Notes under the pieces: generated by a model
What the model was told of the DNA's origin: nothing
The model's database searches: none
What the model saw: only the letters and a program-made list of their open reading frames with translations
In this document: piece after piece, positions 8,137 to 16,847 of the stretch
Layout of the letters: each line of letters begins with the position of its first letter
Numbering within the stretch: the first letter of the stretch is position 1
Origin: Desulfovibrionaceae bacterium
GTDB lineage: Bacteria; Desulfobacterota; Desulfovibrionia; Desulfovibrionales; Desulfovibrionaceae
Assembly (NCBI GenBank): GCA_015233395.1
Contig: JADFXV010000003.1
Span: 47,055 to 111,054, forward strand
Direction: 5' to 3'
DNA: 64,000 nucleotides
Position numbers and translations under genes: made by a program

Positions 8137-9618
8137 TCACGCCGGCCCTGCCTGCCCGGCCGGCGCGGGCTTTCGCCAAAAGTTCTTGTCGACGAACAAC
8201 AGTTCGAAGCGGCCGCGAACGAGGCTCTTGAGCAGGCGGCCCAGGGTCAACAGGCAGCCGAAGGCTCCGGATTTCTTGTACATCGCCTTCCAGCGCCAGG
8301 GCGCGAGATAGATGCTGGCGAAGGCGTCGTTTTGCAGGGCGATCAAATCCTCGGGAGAAAAGCCGCCCACCTTCATGACCGCCGTATTGTACCGGCGGAA
8401 GGAGGCGAAATCCTTTTTGATGAGTTCAAGGCCGTGTTCCCCGGCCAGGGACATTTTGTAGAGCTCGGTGCCGGGATAGGGCACGGCGATGCTGATGTTG
8501 GCCTGCTTGATTCCCTTGGACCAGCGCAGGTACGACAGGGTGCGCTTGATGGAGTCCAGGGTTTCCCCGGGCAGGCCGATCATGCAGGAATTGAGCGTTT
8601 CGACGCCGTACTTGTTGGTCAGCTTGTTCGCCTTTTCGTAGGCCTCCAGGGGAACGCCCTTGCGCATGATCTCGCGCACGCGCGGATCGGCCGATTCCAG
8701 GCCAAACGAGATCCGGACCATGCCGGCGGCCGCCAGGGCGGCCACGATCTCTTCGTCCACCAGGTTGGCCCGGGTGCTGCCTTCGAAGGTGATGTCCAGA
8801 TTCTGCTCGACGATCTGGCGGCAGATCGAAAGGATATGGCCCTTGTCCAGGGTCAGGGTGTCGTCTAAAAACATGAAGTGGCGGGTGCCGAAGCGCTCAA
8901 CGACCCCTTTGATTTCCGCGATTACCTTGGCGGGCGAGCGTTTGCGCACCGTGCGGCCGAAGACGTCGGTGCTGCAGAAGATGCAGTGGAAAGGGCAGCC
9001 GCGCATTGTCATGATCGGGGTGAAGCGCTTGCGCCCGGTTTTCAGGGAGCCGAGCATGTATTTGTCCATGTGCAGCAGATGCCTGGCGGGCACGGGCAGG
9101 GAGTCGATGTCCGTGACCGGGTCGGCCTGGCCGGTGAACACGATCGCGCCGTCCTTGCGGTACATGATCCCCTTGACCCCGGCCGGTTCGCCCCCGGCGG
9201 CGAGGGTCTCAAGCAGGGCGGGAAAGGACTGTTCGGCCTCGCCGATGCAGGCGTAGTCGAAGCAGGGCGCGAAGGCTTCCTGTTTGAGGATGGTGATGTG
9301 CGGCCCGCCGAGCACCAGGGGGACGAGCGGGAAGCGCTCCTTGAACAGCTCGGCGCAGCGGCGCGCCACGTGGAAAAACGGGGTCGTCGCGGTCAGGCCG
9401 ATCGCGTCCGGGGCAAAAGCCTTCACCCGCCGGGCCACGGCCTCGTTGTCCAGGTTTTCGGCCTGGGCGTCGATGATCGCCGCTTCGTGGCCGCTCGCCT
9501 CCGCAATGGCCGCAAGCATGGCCAGATTGAGGGGCTGGTAGACCGCCCCGCGCTTGGCGAAAACGGAAAACAGGCCGTATTCGCCGGTCCATCTGGGAAA
9601 AACGAACAGGATTTTCAT
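8137..9618 (-). CDS. Cobalamin-binding-type radical SAM protein
   Basis: A 493-residue protein with an N-terminal B12-binding-like Rossmann domain (MKILFVFPRW..., LVLGGPHIT near residue 105) and a radical SAM barrel with CPFHCIFC (Cys208, Cys212, Cys215) that binds the [4Fe-4S] cluster. FGLESADPRVREIMRKG and IGLPGET follow, as in the P-methylase/BchE-like class. Such enzymes methylate or rearrange unreactive carbons. ATG 9618 is preferred over an upstream in-frame ATG because GAGGCGG precedes it. It is co-directional with the unknown paralogue downstream, which suggests a shared substrate, possibly a surface sugar or lipid. Confidence 0.9.
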   Translation of the reverse strand: MKILFVFPRWTGEYGLFSVFAKRGAVYQPLNLAMLAAIAEASGHEAAIIDAQAENLDNEAVARRVKAFAPDAIGLTATTPFFHVARRCAELFKERFPLVPLVLGGPHITILKQEAFAPCFDYACIGEAEQSFPALLETLAAGGEPAGVKGIMYRKDGAIVFTGQADPVTDIDSLPVPARHLLHMDKYMLGSLKTGRKRFTPIMTMRGCPFHCIFCSTDVFGRTVRKRSPAKVIAEIKGVVERFGTRHFMFLDDTLTLDKGHILSICRQIVEQNLDITFEGSTRANLVDEEIVAALAAAGMVRISFGLESADPRVREIMRKGVPLEAYEKANKLTNKYGVETLNSCMIGLPGETLDSIKRTLSYLRWSKGIKQANISIAVPYPGTELYKMSLAGEHGLELIKKDFASFRRYNTAVMKVGGFSPEDLIALQNDAFASIYLAPWRWKAMYKKSGAFGCLLTLGRLLKSLVRGRFELLFVDKNFWRKPAPAGQAGPA

Positions 9619-9799
9619 GCCGCCTCTTGCTTGCATGGATTACGCCGCGCCCCAATATGGAGCTTATCGCCGCGGTTTTCAATGCCGATTCTCAAAGCAA
9701 GAATCCTGCCAGGCCGTGCCGAGGAAAATACCGGCCGGGAGCGGCCCCTATCTGGACAGCCCGGGGCTTGGCAGGCATAAGAAGAGAGCCGTCCCGGCC

Positions 9800-9843
9800 A
9801 TATTTGGGCCGCATTTGGGCCGTATTTGGGCAGCATTTGGGAG
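9800..9843 (+). repeat. Four tandem 11-bp repeats upstream of paralogue 2
   Basis: Four consecutive units of consensus RYATTTGGGCM follow each other at exact 11-bp spacing, and the last merges into the GGGAG ribosome site of the gene at 9850. One unit per helical turn would place identical faces on one side of the DNA, as in an operator array. It could equally be a slippage tract or leader-RNA element. Confidence 0.7.
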
Positions 9844-9849
9844 AAATCC

Positions 9850-11613
9850 ATGTACGTGACAGAGCGTTTACGCGAAAAACTGGGCGATCTTGTCCGGGCC
9901 CTCTCCGGCTGCCGGGTCGGCGTGTACGCCGCCGATTTCGGCCGGTTCAACCGCAATCTCAAGGAGTATCTCGCCGGGCTCGACGTCGCGGCCATCTATC
10001 TGCCGGCCAAGCGCAACTACGATCAAGGATTTCCTCCGGAGCGCGACATGGAGCGCTTCCTCGCCGGGATCGACTGCCTCTTGCTGTGGGGCGACGACGA
10101 GGTGACTCTGGAATTGGTTCAGACCGTCATCGACGGCGGCAACCGCATCCGGGTGGTCAACGCCTTGCGCCGGGGACATCCTTTGTCTCTTTTGAACGCC
10201 GAAAAATCCTACCGTCGGGCGGCGCTTGACGCCTGGCCGTCGACCCGGGAGGAACTGCAGGCCGTCGACGGCCTGAGCAAGGCGCTCCTTGAAACCACGG
10301 CGCGGGGCCGAGCCTGGGGCGAACAGCCGCCGCAGATCGTTGCCGGGCTATTGCCCTTTGACCAAGCCGTAATGCACTACCGCGGGGTGTCGGCGGCATG
10401 CCCGGCCTGCGGCCGCGCCCTGCGTACGGTGAAATCCTTCGTGATTCCCGATCCGGCGAGGCACTACAGCACAATTTTCTATCATTTCGAGTGCCACGAG
10501 GAATTTTACCTCATCAAGGAGCCCTACGGCCTGGTCGGCGTCTATTTCCCCGTCCGGGAACTCTTTTTGAGCTTCATCGACTCGAAAAGCTGGCATGGCG
10601 TCAACAAGTACTACGAGAAAATGTGCAATGATCTCATCGATATATTCAAGACGTATGTCTTGTACGCCATGGAGGAAGTGGAAGCGTACATGCAAAACGC
10701 CGGGCCGTCGAAGGTTTTGGCCCTGATCGGAGATTTTTCGAGTTTCGGCCACTACGTGCGCAACGAACTGGCCGGGGTGCAGAAGATCATCGACGCCGGG
10801 GCGCTGGACAGGATCGACGCCTGGATCATAGGGAAAAACGACCACTTGCAGGTACGGCGGATTTTTCCCGAACTGTCCGCCGCGCGCAAAGTCTTCGGGA
10901 TGGACGCCAAACGCATGGAGATGGAGACCTTTCGCGCCTGCTTTGCAGACAACGCGTGCGCCATGCTGGTTCATTACATCGGCGGTTTGTGCGACTTGCT
11001 GGCAAAGAGAATCGACCATAACCACGCCCGGCGCCACGTTGCGGCGGCGGTCGCGCAGCAGGTCGCCCAGGCGAAAAAACATTGGCCTCTCGTGTATGTC
11101 ACCCTGCGCATCAAGCGCTGCTGGATATCCCAGGCAAAGGGCCTGGCCCTGATCCTCAACGCCCTGTTTGAAGAGCATCCCGGACTGGCGGTGGTCTTCG
11201 ACGGCCTGCCCTACGAGCAAGACATTTTAAGCGACGTTCTTGGGCAATTAGACCCCGGCATCGAGGCGTTTGACGCCCTGCATTGCACCAAGGCCGACAC
11301 CCTGTTTTGGGGGAGCAATATCGACCTGCACATCTCCCCCCACGGCAACGGCAACTATTTCACCCTGATCCCCAACAAGCCGGGGGTGGTGCATGCGAAC
11401 AAACAGTTTCTGGACATGTATCTCATCCCCGGACAAGACGGCTTCGTTGCGCCGAGTCCCAGGGAAAACCCCGCGCCCTGCCTGGCGGTGTACCCGGTTT
11501 GGGAAGACGACGAGCCCGATCTGCACCAGTGCGACTACGATCTCGATTGGCGGCAGGTGCTCGCGGCGGCCAGGCGCATCCTGAATCTGATCCCCAGGCG
11601 CGACCGCGCCTGA
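9850..11613 (+). CDS. Unrecognised ~590-residue protein, paralogue 2 of 3
   Basis: A 587-residue protein of unknown function. It has CRVGVYAADFGRFN at residues 21-34, a CPACG pair (Cys184, Cys187) followed by a second Cys-His (CHEEFY, Cys215) that could complete a metal site, FGHYVRNELAGV mid-protein, and a C-terminal half with TLRIKRCWISQAKG, VVFDGLPY and ISPHGNGN (His498) then PGVVHAN. It is clearly closer to the copy at 13298 than to that at 6327. The ATG at 9850 follows GGGAG. The next gene, an AT-rich radical SAM protein, starts 33 bases downstream, repeating the radical SAM/paralogue pairing. Confidence 0.85.
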   Translation: MYVTERLREKLGDLVRALSGCRVGVYAADFGRFNRNLKEYLAGLDVAAIYLPAKRNYDQGFPPERDMERFLAGIDCLLLWGDDEVTLELVQTVIDGGNRIRVVNALRRGHPLSLLNAEKSYRRAALDAWPSTREELQAVDGLSKALLETTARGRAWGEQPPQIVAGLLPFDQAVMHYRGVSAACPACGRALRTVKSFVIPDPARHYSTIFYHFECHEEFYLIKEPYGLVGVYFPVRELFLSFIDSKSWHGVNKYYEKMCNDLIDIFKTYVLYAMEEVEAYMQNAGPSKVLALIGDFSSFGHYVRNELAGVQKIIDAGALDRIDAWIIGKNDHLQVRRIFPELSAARKVFGMDAKRMEMETFRACFADNACAMLVHYIGGLCDLLAKRIDHNHARRHVAAAVAQQVAQAKKHWPLVYVTLRIKRCWISQAKGLALILNALFEEHPGLAVVFDGLPYEQDILSDVLGQLDPGIEAFDALHCTKADTLFWGSNIDLHISPHGNGNYFTLIPNKPGVVHANKQFLDMYLIPGQDGFVAPSPRENPAPCLAVYPVWEDDEPDLHQCDYDLDWRQVLAAARRILNLIPRRDRA

Positions 11614-11646
11614 CGCTCGAAGCCGCACTTCAAATGTGGAGTTTTT

Positions 11647-13218
11647 ATGAAAATTGTAATGATACAGATCGATCTAGTGCTCGGCTCTCGAATTTTGCTG
11701 AGTGTGCTTGGGCAAAGCGGCTACGAAGTCAAGTCGTTGCAGATAATCATAAAATATATAGATGCGTTGTCGAGTGAAGATCTGGAAATAATTTATGAGT
11801 ATGTTTCCGATGCCGATGTCGTCGGGCTGTCGTTCAATTCTTTTTATGCAGTCCAGGGGGAAATTTTATGCCGCTATATAAAGTCAAAATCATCGAAGCA
11901 TACGATTATTTGCGGTGGATATCACGCCACCGCAATGCCGGAAGCCGTCCTTGAGTATGCCGATATTGTCATTTTGTACGAGGCTGAAAAAGCGTTGCCC
12001 GCCGTCTTGGAATCGCTCGGCGATATGGCGGAGGTGGAGAAGATTCCCGGCGTCCTGACAAAAAATAAAAAAGGGAAACAATATCATTGTTCTCCCGAGA
12101 TCGTTTGGGATCTGGATTCGTTGCCGTTCCAATCGCTCGATACGGAAAAAATACAGTATTTTTCCAAAGAGAAAGGAATTTATACCCCCGATGTAACCAA
12201 TCTCTTCGTGGACAATGAAAAGCGATACATGATTCTTGGTTCTCGTGGATGTCCATTTTTTTGTACATACTGCTCCAATCATTTGTATCATTCTTTCGAC
12301 AAGCGAATATTGAAGGTACGCAAGAGGTCGGTCAAGAATATTGTCGATGAAATGAAGTGGGCGACGAAAATGGGCTTTGAATCGTTTTATATCGCCGACG
12401 ACAATTTTTTTTCGTTTCATATTGAAGAGATTGAAGAGTTTTGTAAATTATATGAAGATACAAAAAAGCCCTTCTCCGTCAGTGGTGTGAATCCGAACAA
12501 TTTCAGGGATAAAAAATCCGAAAAAAAATTACAGTTGTTGCTGGGTTGCGGCCTGTCGGACGTGCGGGTCGGGATTCAAAGCGGCAGCGACAAGACATTG
12601 AAACGTTTCAATCGAGGTTATAAAGCAGCCGAATTGGCCGACTTGCTGCGGCCGATCGACGCGCATCGCGATACGATTTTCCCCGCTCCTCGGGACAAGT
12701 TGCATGTCGCTCTCGACTTTATTTGCGACTCTCCCTGGGAAAACACGGAGGATAAACAGGCGACCGTCAGATTGGCGAATACGGTTCTTAAGCAATTCAC
12801 GATATTTTTTTACACGCTCATTTATCTTCCGGGAACGAAATTGTATCTCGATGCGCTTGAGAGCGGCCAGATCACGGATCATGTGAAAGAGATCTTCCAT
12901 AGGGGAATTGCCGGAGTCGAAGATAATCCGACAAATCGCTTGTTGTTTTTGGTCGGGATACTGAAAGAGCGCGGACTATCTATCGACGATGAAGTGTTGG
13001 AGCATCTTTTTGATTTGTCATTTGCCGATGAAAAGCTATTCGTATCGATAGTGGATAATATGATTTCCATTGTAAATGGCGTCGAAAGCCATCATCATGT
13101 GGATCTGAAGCACGGCGCCATTCATCCGTATCTGACGGGATTCAATGCGTGGACGAAGCAGACCGGAGAAATTGGCAAAAAAGTTCTTTTCAGAAGTTAT
13201 CATCAGCCCTACGGCTAG
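11647..13218 (+). CDS. Cobalamin-binding-type radical SAM protein, AT-rich
   Basis: A 523-residue protein with an N-terminal B12-binding-like domain (VVGLSFNSFYA, IICGGYHATAMPE) and the cluster motif CPFFCTYC (Cys202, Cys206, Cys209). GIQSGSDKTLKRFNRG follows in the barrel. Codon use is strongly AT-biased compared with all neighbours (many AAA, ATA and TTT codons), so it was probably acquired separately. It lies 33 bases after unknown paralogue 2. Substrate unknown. Confidence 0.9.
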   Translation: MKIVMIQIDLVLGSRILLSVLGQSGYEVKSLQIIIKYIDALSSEDLEIIYEYVSDADVVGLSFNSFYAVQGEILCRYIKSKSSKHTIICGGYHATAMPEAVLEYADIVILYEAEKALPAVLESLGDMAEVEKIPGVLTKNKKGKQYHCSPEIVWDLDSLPFQSLDTEKIQYFSKEKGIYTPDVTNLFVDNEKRYMILGSRGCPFFCTYCSNHLYHSFDKRILKVRKRSVKNIVDEMKWATKMGFESFYIADDNFFSFHIEEIEEFCKLYEDTKKPFSVSGVNPNNFRDKKSEKKLQLLLGCGLSDVRVGIQSGSDKTLKRFNRGYKAAELADLLRPIDAHRDTIFPAPRDKLHVALDFICDSPWENTEDKQATVRLANTVLKQFTIFFYTLIYLPGTKLYLDALESGQITDHVKEIFHRGIAGVEDNPTNRLLFLVGILKERGLSIDDEVLEHLFDLSFADEKLFVSIVDNMISIVNGVESHHHVDLKHGAIHPYLTGFNAWTKQTGEIGKKVLFRSYHQPYG

Positions 13219-13297
13219 CCGCCTTCGTGAAATATGAACAAAGCGGAAAAGTTAAAAACTGTACGCTTCCGGCAATACCGTCGATTCGTGCTTGGCC

Positions 13298-15082
13298 TCA
13301 GCCGCCCGGCGTGCTTTTGCGGCCGAGGTCGCGGCGCGGCAGCATGGCCAGCAGCCGTTTGACCGCTTCCAGCGCCTCGCGCCAGTCCAGTTCGTAATCG
13401 CGCAGATACAGGTTGGCCTCGGCGGTTTCCGCAACCGGATACACCGCCAGGCACGGGGCCGGATTTTCTCTCGGGTTGGGACAGACCAGGCCGCCGCCAA
13501 GGCGCTCGGCGTACAAATCGAGAAAGGCGGCGTTGGAGTGCACTACGCCTGGAACATTGGCCAGGGTGGTGAAGGTGGTGGTGTTGCCGTGGGGGCTTAG
13601 GTGCAAATCGACGCAAAACGCCCAGTAATAGGAGTCGGCGATGCGTTTGTGCAGGGCGTTGAACACGCCGGCGCGCGGCGTCAGCTTGGCCGCGATGGCC
13701 TTGAAAACAGGCGCCATGTCCGGCAGGCCGTCGAACACCACGCCCAGATCCGGATAATCCTCGCTCAAGGCGTTGATGATGTTGGCCAGTCCCTCGGCCT
13801 GGCTCGTCCAGCCCCGTTTGTCGCGCAGGCTGATCCAGATCAGCGGCCAGTGCCTGGACAGGGCCAGACTCGCCTCTTCGTGGGTCGGCAGGGTGACCTT
13901 GCGATCGACGTAATTTTCCTTGAGCAACCTGGCCAGGGCGCCGGTGAGCAGGCCGCTATAGAAGGGGAAAAAGGCGCAGGACCGGCTTTGCAGCACAAAG
14001 GAGAAAATTTCCGTCGCCCGGCGCTTGTCGTCCTTGGCCTCGATGGAACGCAGTCCGGAGAGTTCCGGAAAGACCGCGCCGATGTCGAGATAGTCGTATT
14101 TGTCGACGATCCAGCGGTCCACGTTGGCCGCAAGCCCGCTCGCGACGATTTGGCGCACCCCGGCGATTTCGTTGCGCATGTGGTGGCCCAGGCTCTCGAA
14201 GGCCCCGGTCAGGCCGGCGACGAGCGTGGCCCCGCCGTCGTTTCGATAGCTCTCGGCCAGGTCGAGATAGTAGAGCAGGTATGTTTTCAGGCTGGTCAGC
14301 AGGCGGGCGATCTGGACCGCGTTGTACGACATGGGGAGTTGGACGTCGCCTGGGCGCAGCATGGTGATAAAAAGCTCTTTTTCCGGGAAATAATGGGCGA
14401 CCATGCGGAAGGGGTCGCGGACCAGAAAAAATTCGCCGTGGCACTGAAAATGGTAAAAAATCAAATAGTACTGATGCGAGGGGTGGGGCGCGACGAAAGA
14501 GCGCGTCGTCCGGCAGGTTTCGCCGCAGACCGGACAGACGGCCCGGGCCTTGCGGTCCATGACGATGCGGCGTTCGAAAAGGGAAAGCCCATCCAGGCCG
14601 TCTGGGGCGTCGGGTGAGTCGGGCGCGGCCGCTGCGGCGTTGGCCGCAAGATGCTCGCCGGCGAGGCCGTATCGTTCAAGGTCCGCTCCAGCCGCGAGCA
14701 GTTCCTCGAAAACGCGGATTGTAAGCCGTCCGTTGTACAGCAGGCCGCGCGGCTCGTTCGGGTTCAGGGCGTCGATGACCGCGATCTCGCGGCCGGGCTC
14801 CCGCGCGCGGCGCTGGATTTCGCAGGCCAGGTCGTCGACGCCAAGCAGCAGGATCGCGTCGATGTCCCGGAAAAAATCGTCCAGGTCGCGCCGGGGCGTA
14901 AAGCCGTGGTCGCGGTGATGGTCCATGGGCAGATAGACGGCCGTTACGTCGATCCCGCGCAGCAGGCTCGCGAGCGAGGCGTTGAAACGGCCGAAATCGG
15001 CGGGATACAACCCCACCCTGCGCCCGGCCAGCGCGCTTTGCAGCGTTTCCAGGTTGCGGCGCGGCAGGCGGGTCAAATGCAT
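13298..15082 (-). CDS. Unrecognised ~590-residue protein, paralogue 3 of 3
   Basis: A 594-residue protein of the same unknown family. It has GRRVGLYPADFGRFN near residue 20, CPVCG (Cys183, Cys186) and a following CHGEFF, LGHHMRNEIAGVRQ, SLRDKRGWTSQAEG, VVFDGLPD, and LSPHGNTTTF then PGVVHSN near the C terminus. An Ala/Asp/Pro-rich insert (about residues 150-170) is unique to it. ATG 15082 follows AGGGACC. It is transcribed divergently from the sialidase-like gene; a ~195-base gap between them probably holds both promoters. The conserved HG loop and PRENPAPCLAVYPV motif are shared with paralogue 2. Confidence 0.85.
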   Translation of the reverse strand: MHLTRLPRRNLETLQSALAGRRVGLYPADFGRFNASLASLLRGIDVTAVYLPMDHHRDHGFTPRRDLDDFFRDIDAILLLGVDDLACEIQRRAREPGREIAVIDALNPNEPRGLLYNGRLTIRVFEELLAAGADLERYGLAGEHLAANAAAAAPDSPDAPDGLDGLSLFERRIVMDRKARAVCPVCGETCRTTRSFVAPHPSHQYYLIFYHFQCHGEFFLVRDPFRMVAHYFPEKELFITMLRPGDVQLPMSYNAVQIARLLTSLKTYLLYYLDLAESYRNDGGATLVAGLTGAFESLGHHMRNEIAGVRQIVASGLAANVDRWIVDKYDYLDIGAVFPELSGLRSIEAKDDKRRATEIFSFVLQSRSCAFFPFYSGLLTGALARLLKENYVDRKVTLPTHEEASLALSRHWPLIWISLRDKRGWTSQAEGLANIINALSEDYPDLGVVFDGLPDMAPVFKAIAAKLTPRAGVFNALHKRIADSYYWAFCVDLHLSPHGNTTTFTTLANVPGVVHSNAAFLDLYAERLGGGLVCPNPRENPAPCLAVYPVAETAEANLYLRDYELDWREALEAVKRLLAMLPRRDLGRKSTPGG

Positions 15083-15278
15083 GGTCGGTCCCTGGGGGTG
15101 TATCGTTCGGGGAGCGCGCGCTGCGGCGCGACATGATTGCGGCGCTCCCAAGTATAGCCAAGCCCGTTTCGCTGTCAATCCGAAGCCGGTCGCGGCGGTG
15201 ATTAACTTTGTCCGGGAATTGGTCTATGCGTGGGGCGGGAGCGCATCGCCGCCCCGCACTCCAACCCGCGAGGCCGCC

Positions 15279-16847
15279 ATGCCGAGCATCGATCATCTCG
15301 CCGGCCGTCACGTCGTCATCGACAAGCGCAAGGGCCAATACGTCTGCTTTCCCGACGTCTTGTGCTCGACGACCAGGCGGCTGATCGCCGTGTACCGCGA
15401 AGCGGACACGCACGTGGCCGGGCGTTGCGCCATCCTGTATAAAATCAGCGGCGACCTCGGGCGAACCTGGTCCAAGGCGCGCTATCTCAACGAGCATGCC
15501 GGCCATTGCCCGCGCATCTCCACGCTTGGCGACGGGTCGGTGGCGATCATCGACGACATGACCAACACCGTCTTTTACGGCGACGCGTCCCTTGACTCCT
15601 TCACCCCCCGGCCCTACGCCGGGGCGCACATTCCCCTGGCCGACCGGCTGCTCGAATTGCCCGGCGGGGCGCTTTTCACCACCGGCCACACCCACCGGGG
15701 GACTTTTCCCCATCCCAAGACCAGGCAGCCGACCTCGGAGCAGATGGGCTACGTCTCGGAAAACCGGGGCCAGGATTTCCATCCCCTTTCGGTGGTGGCC
15801 TACGACCGCAATCTGGTCTTGTGCGAGGCGTCGGTGGTCAGGCTGCCAAGCGGCGAGCTGTACGCGCTGATGCGCGAGAACAGCTTCGTTTACGAGCCGA
15901 TGTATTCCTGCCGCAGTTTCGACGACGGCCGCACCTGGAGCCGGCCCGCGCCGACGCGGCTGATCGGCCACCGCCCGACCGTGGGCCTGACCCGCGAGGG
16001 CAAGCTGCTCGTGACCTATCGCAACGTCGGCCCGGACCCGGGCACGGCCGCCTGGCTTGGCGACGCTTCCGATCTGGACGGCGATTTCGCGGTCCACGGC
16101 CGCACGCCGTCTCCGGACAACCCCAGGCTGACAAGCGAAGGCCTGCTCATCGAGAACGCTTCGGGCAAGTTCGCTCCGGCGCGCTATGCGCTTAGGCCCC
16201 TGACCGATCCCGAGCGGGCCCGGGCGACGCTTGCCTGCGAGGTCAGGGTGGACCGGGCGGGGAAAAACGGCTGCGGCGTGCTCCTTGGCGGCTGGTGGCG
16301 GCTTTTTCCGGACCGCATCGAACCGCCGGACACGGGCGGCGCGCGCGCCCCCTCCATCGCGCTGCGGCGCGGGCGGTTTCACGAGCTGCGCTTCGTCTAC
16401 GACAAGGGGCGCGCGACCCTGTACGTGGACAACGAGAAAAAGATCCGGATCGAGGTCGACGCCAACAGCGCCAACGCGCGGCCGATCGTCTTCGGAACCC
16501 AGTCGTTCACGGAGCATAACCACGGCCGCCATATCTGGCGCACGGTCGCCCTCGCCATCGACGAGCCGGAGTACGCCCGCAAATACCGCTTCCACTGGGA
16601 CTGGCGCGACGGCCTGCCCGACGCCTACGCCCGGGCCCGGGTGCTGGAGCTCAAGAACGCGCGCTTTTGCACCTCGGGCGATTTCGGCTATTCCGGCTGG
16701 ACGCAATTGCCGGACGGACGGTTTTTTTGCGCCTACCACCACAACGAGGGCGGCAAAAGAAGCTACCGCTCCGGATTCGACAGCTTCGTCATGGGCAGCT
16801 GGTTTTCAGAGGAAGATTTCGGCAAGCAAGGAGACGTCGCCCGATGA
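15279..16847 (+). CDS. Sialidase-like beta-propeller protein with inserted LamG-like region
   Basis: A 522-residue protein with two clear Asp-box repeats (SGDLGRTW and SFDDGRTW) typical of bacterial neuraminidases and other BNR propellers. Between the propeller blades, around residues 290-440, lies a jelly-roll-like segment (ATLYVDNEKKIRIEVD) resembling a concanavalin/LamG fold. No signal peptide is seen, so it may act in the cytoplasm. Its stop overlaps the ATG of the next radical SAM gene (ATGA). In an island that makes an acidic sugar, a sialidase-like protein may trim or bind that sugar, but catalytic Arg residues were not assigned. Confidence 0.8.
   Translation: MPSIDHLAGRHVVIDKRKGQYVCFPDVLCSTTRRLIAVYREADTHVAGRCAILYKISGDLGRTWSKARYLNEHAGHCPRISTLGDGSVAIIDDMTNTVFYGDASLDSFTPRPYAGAHIPLADRLLELPGGALFTTGHTHRGTFPHPKTRQPTSEQMGYVSENRGQDFHPLSVVAYDRNLVLCEASVVRLPSGELYALMRENSFVYEPMYSCRSFDDGRTWSRPAPTRLIGHRPTVGLTREGKLLVTYRNVGPDPGTAAWLGDASDLDGDFAVHGRTPSPDNPRLTSEGLLIENASGKFAPARYALRPLTDPERARATLACEVRVDRAGKNGCGVLLGGWWRLFPDRIEPPDTGGARAPSIALRRGRFHELRFVYDKGRATLYVDNEKKIRIEVDANSANARPIVFGTQSFTEHNHGRHIWRTVALAIDEPEYARKYRFHWDWRDGLPDAYARARVLELKNARFCTSGDFGYSGWTQLPDGRFFCAYHHNEGGKRSYRSGFDSFVMGSWFSEEDFGKQGDVAR

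Noticed and set aside
14676..16742. Long minus-strand open frame across the sialidase-like gene
   Set aside because: It runs antisense to Asp-box coding sequence and crosses into paralogue 3 in the wrong frame; composition is noncoding.
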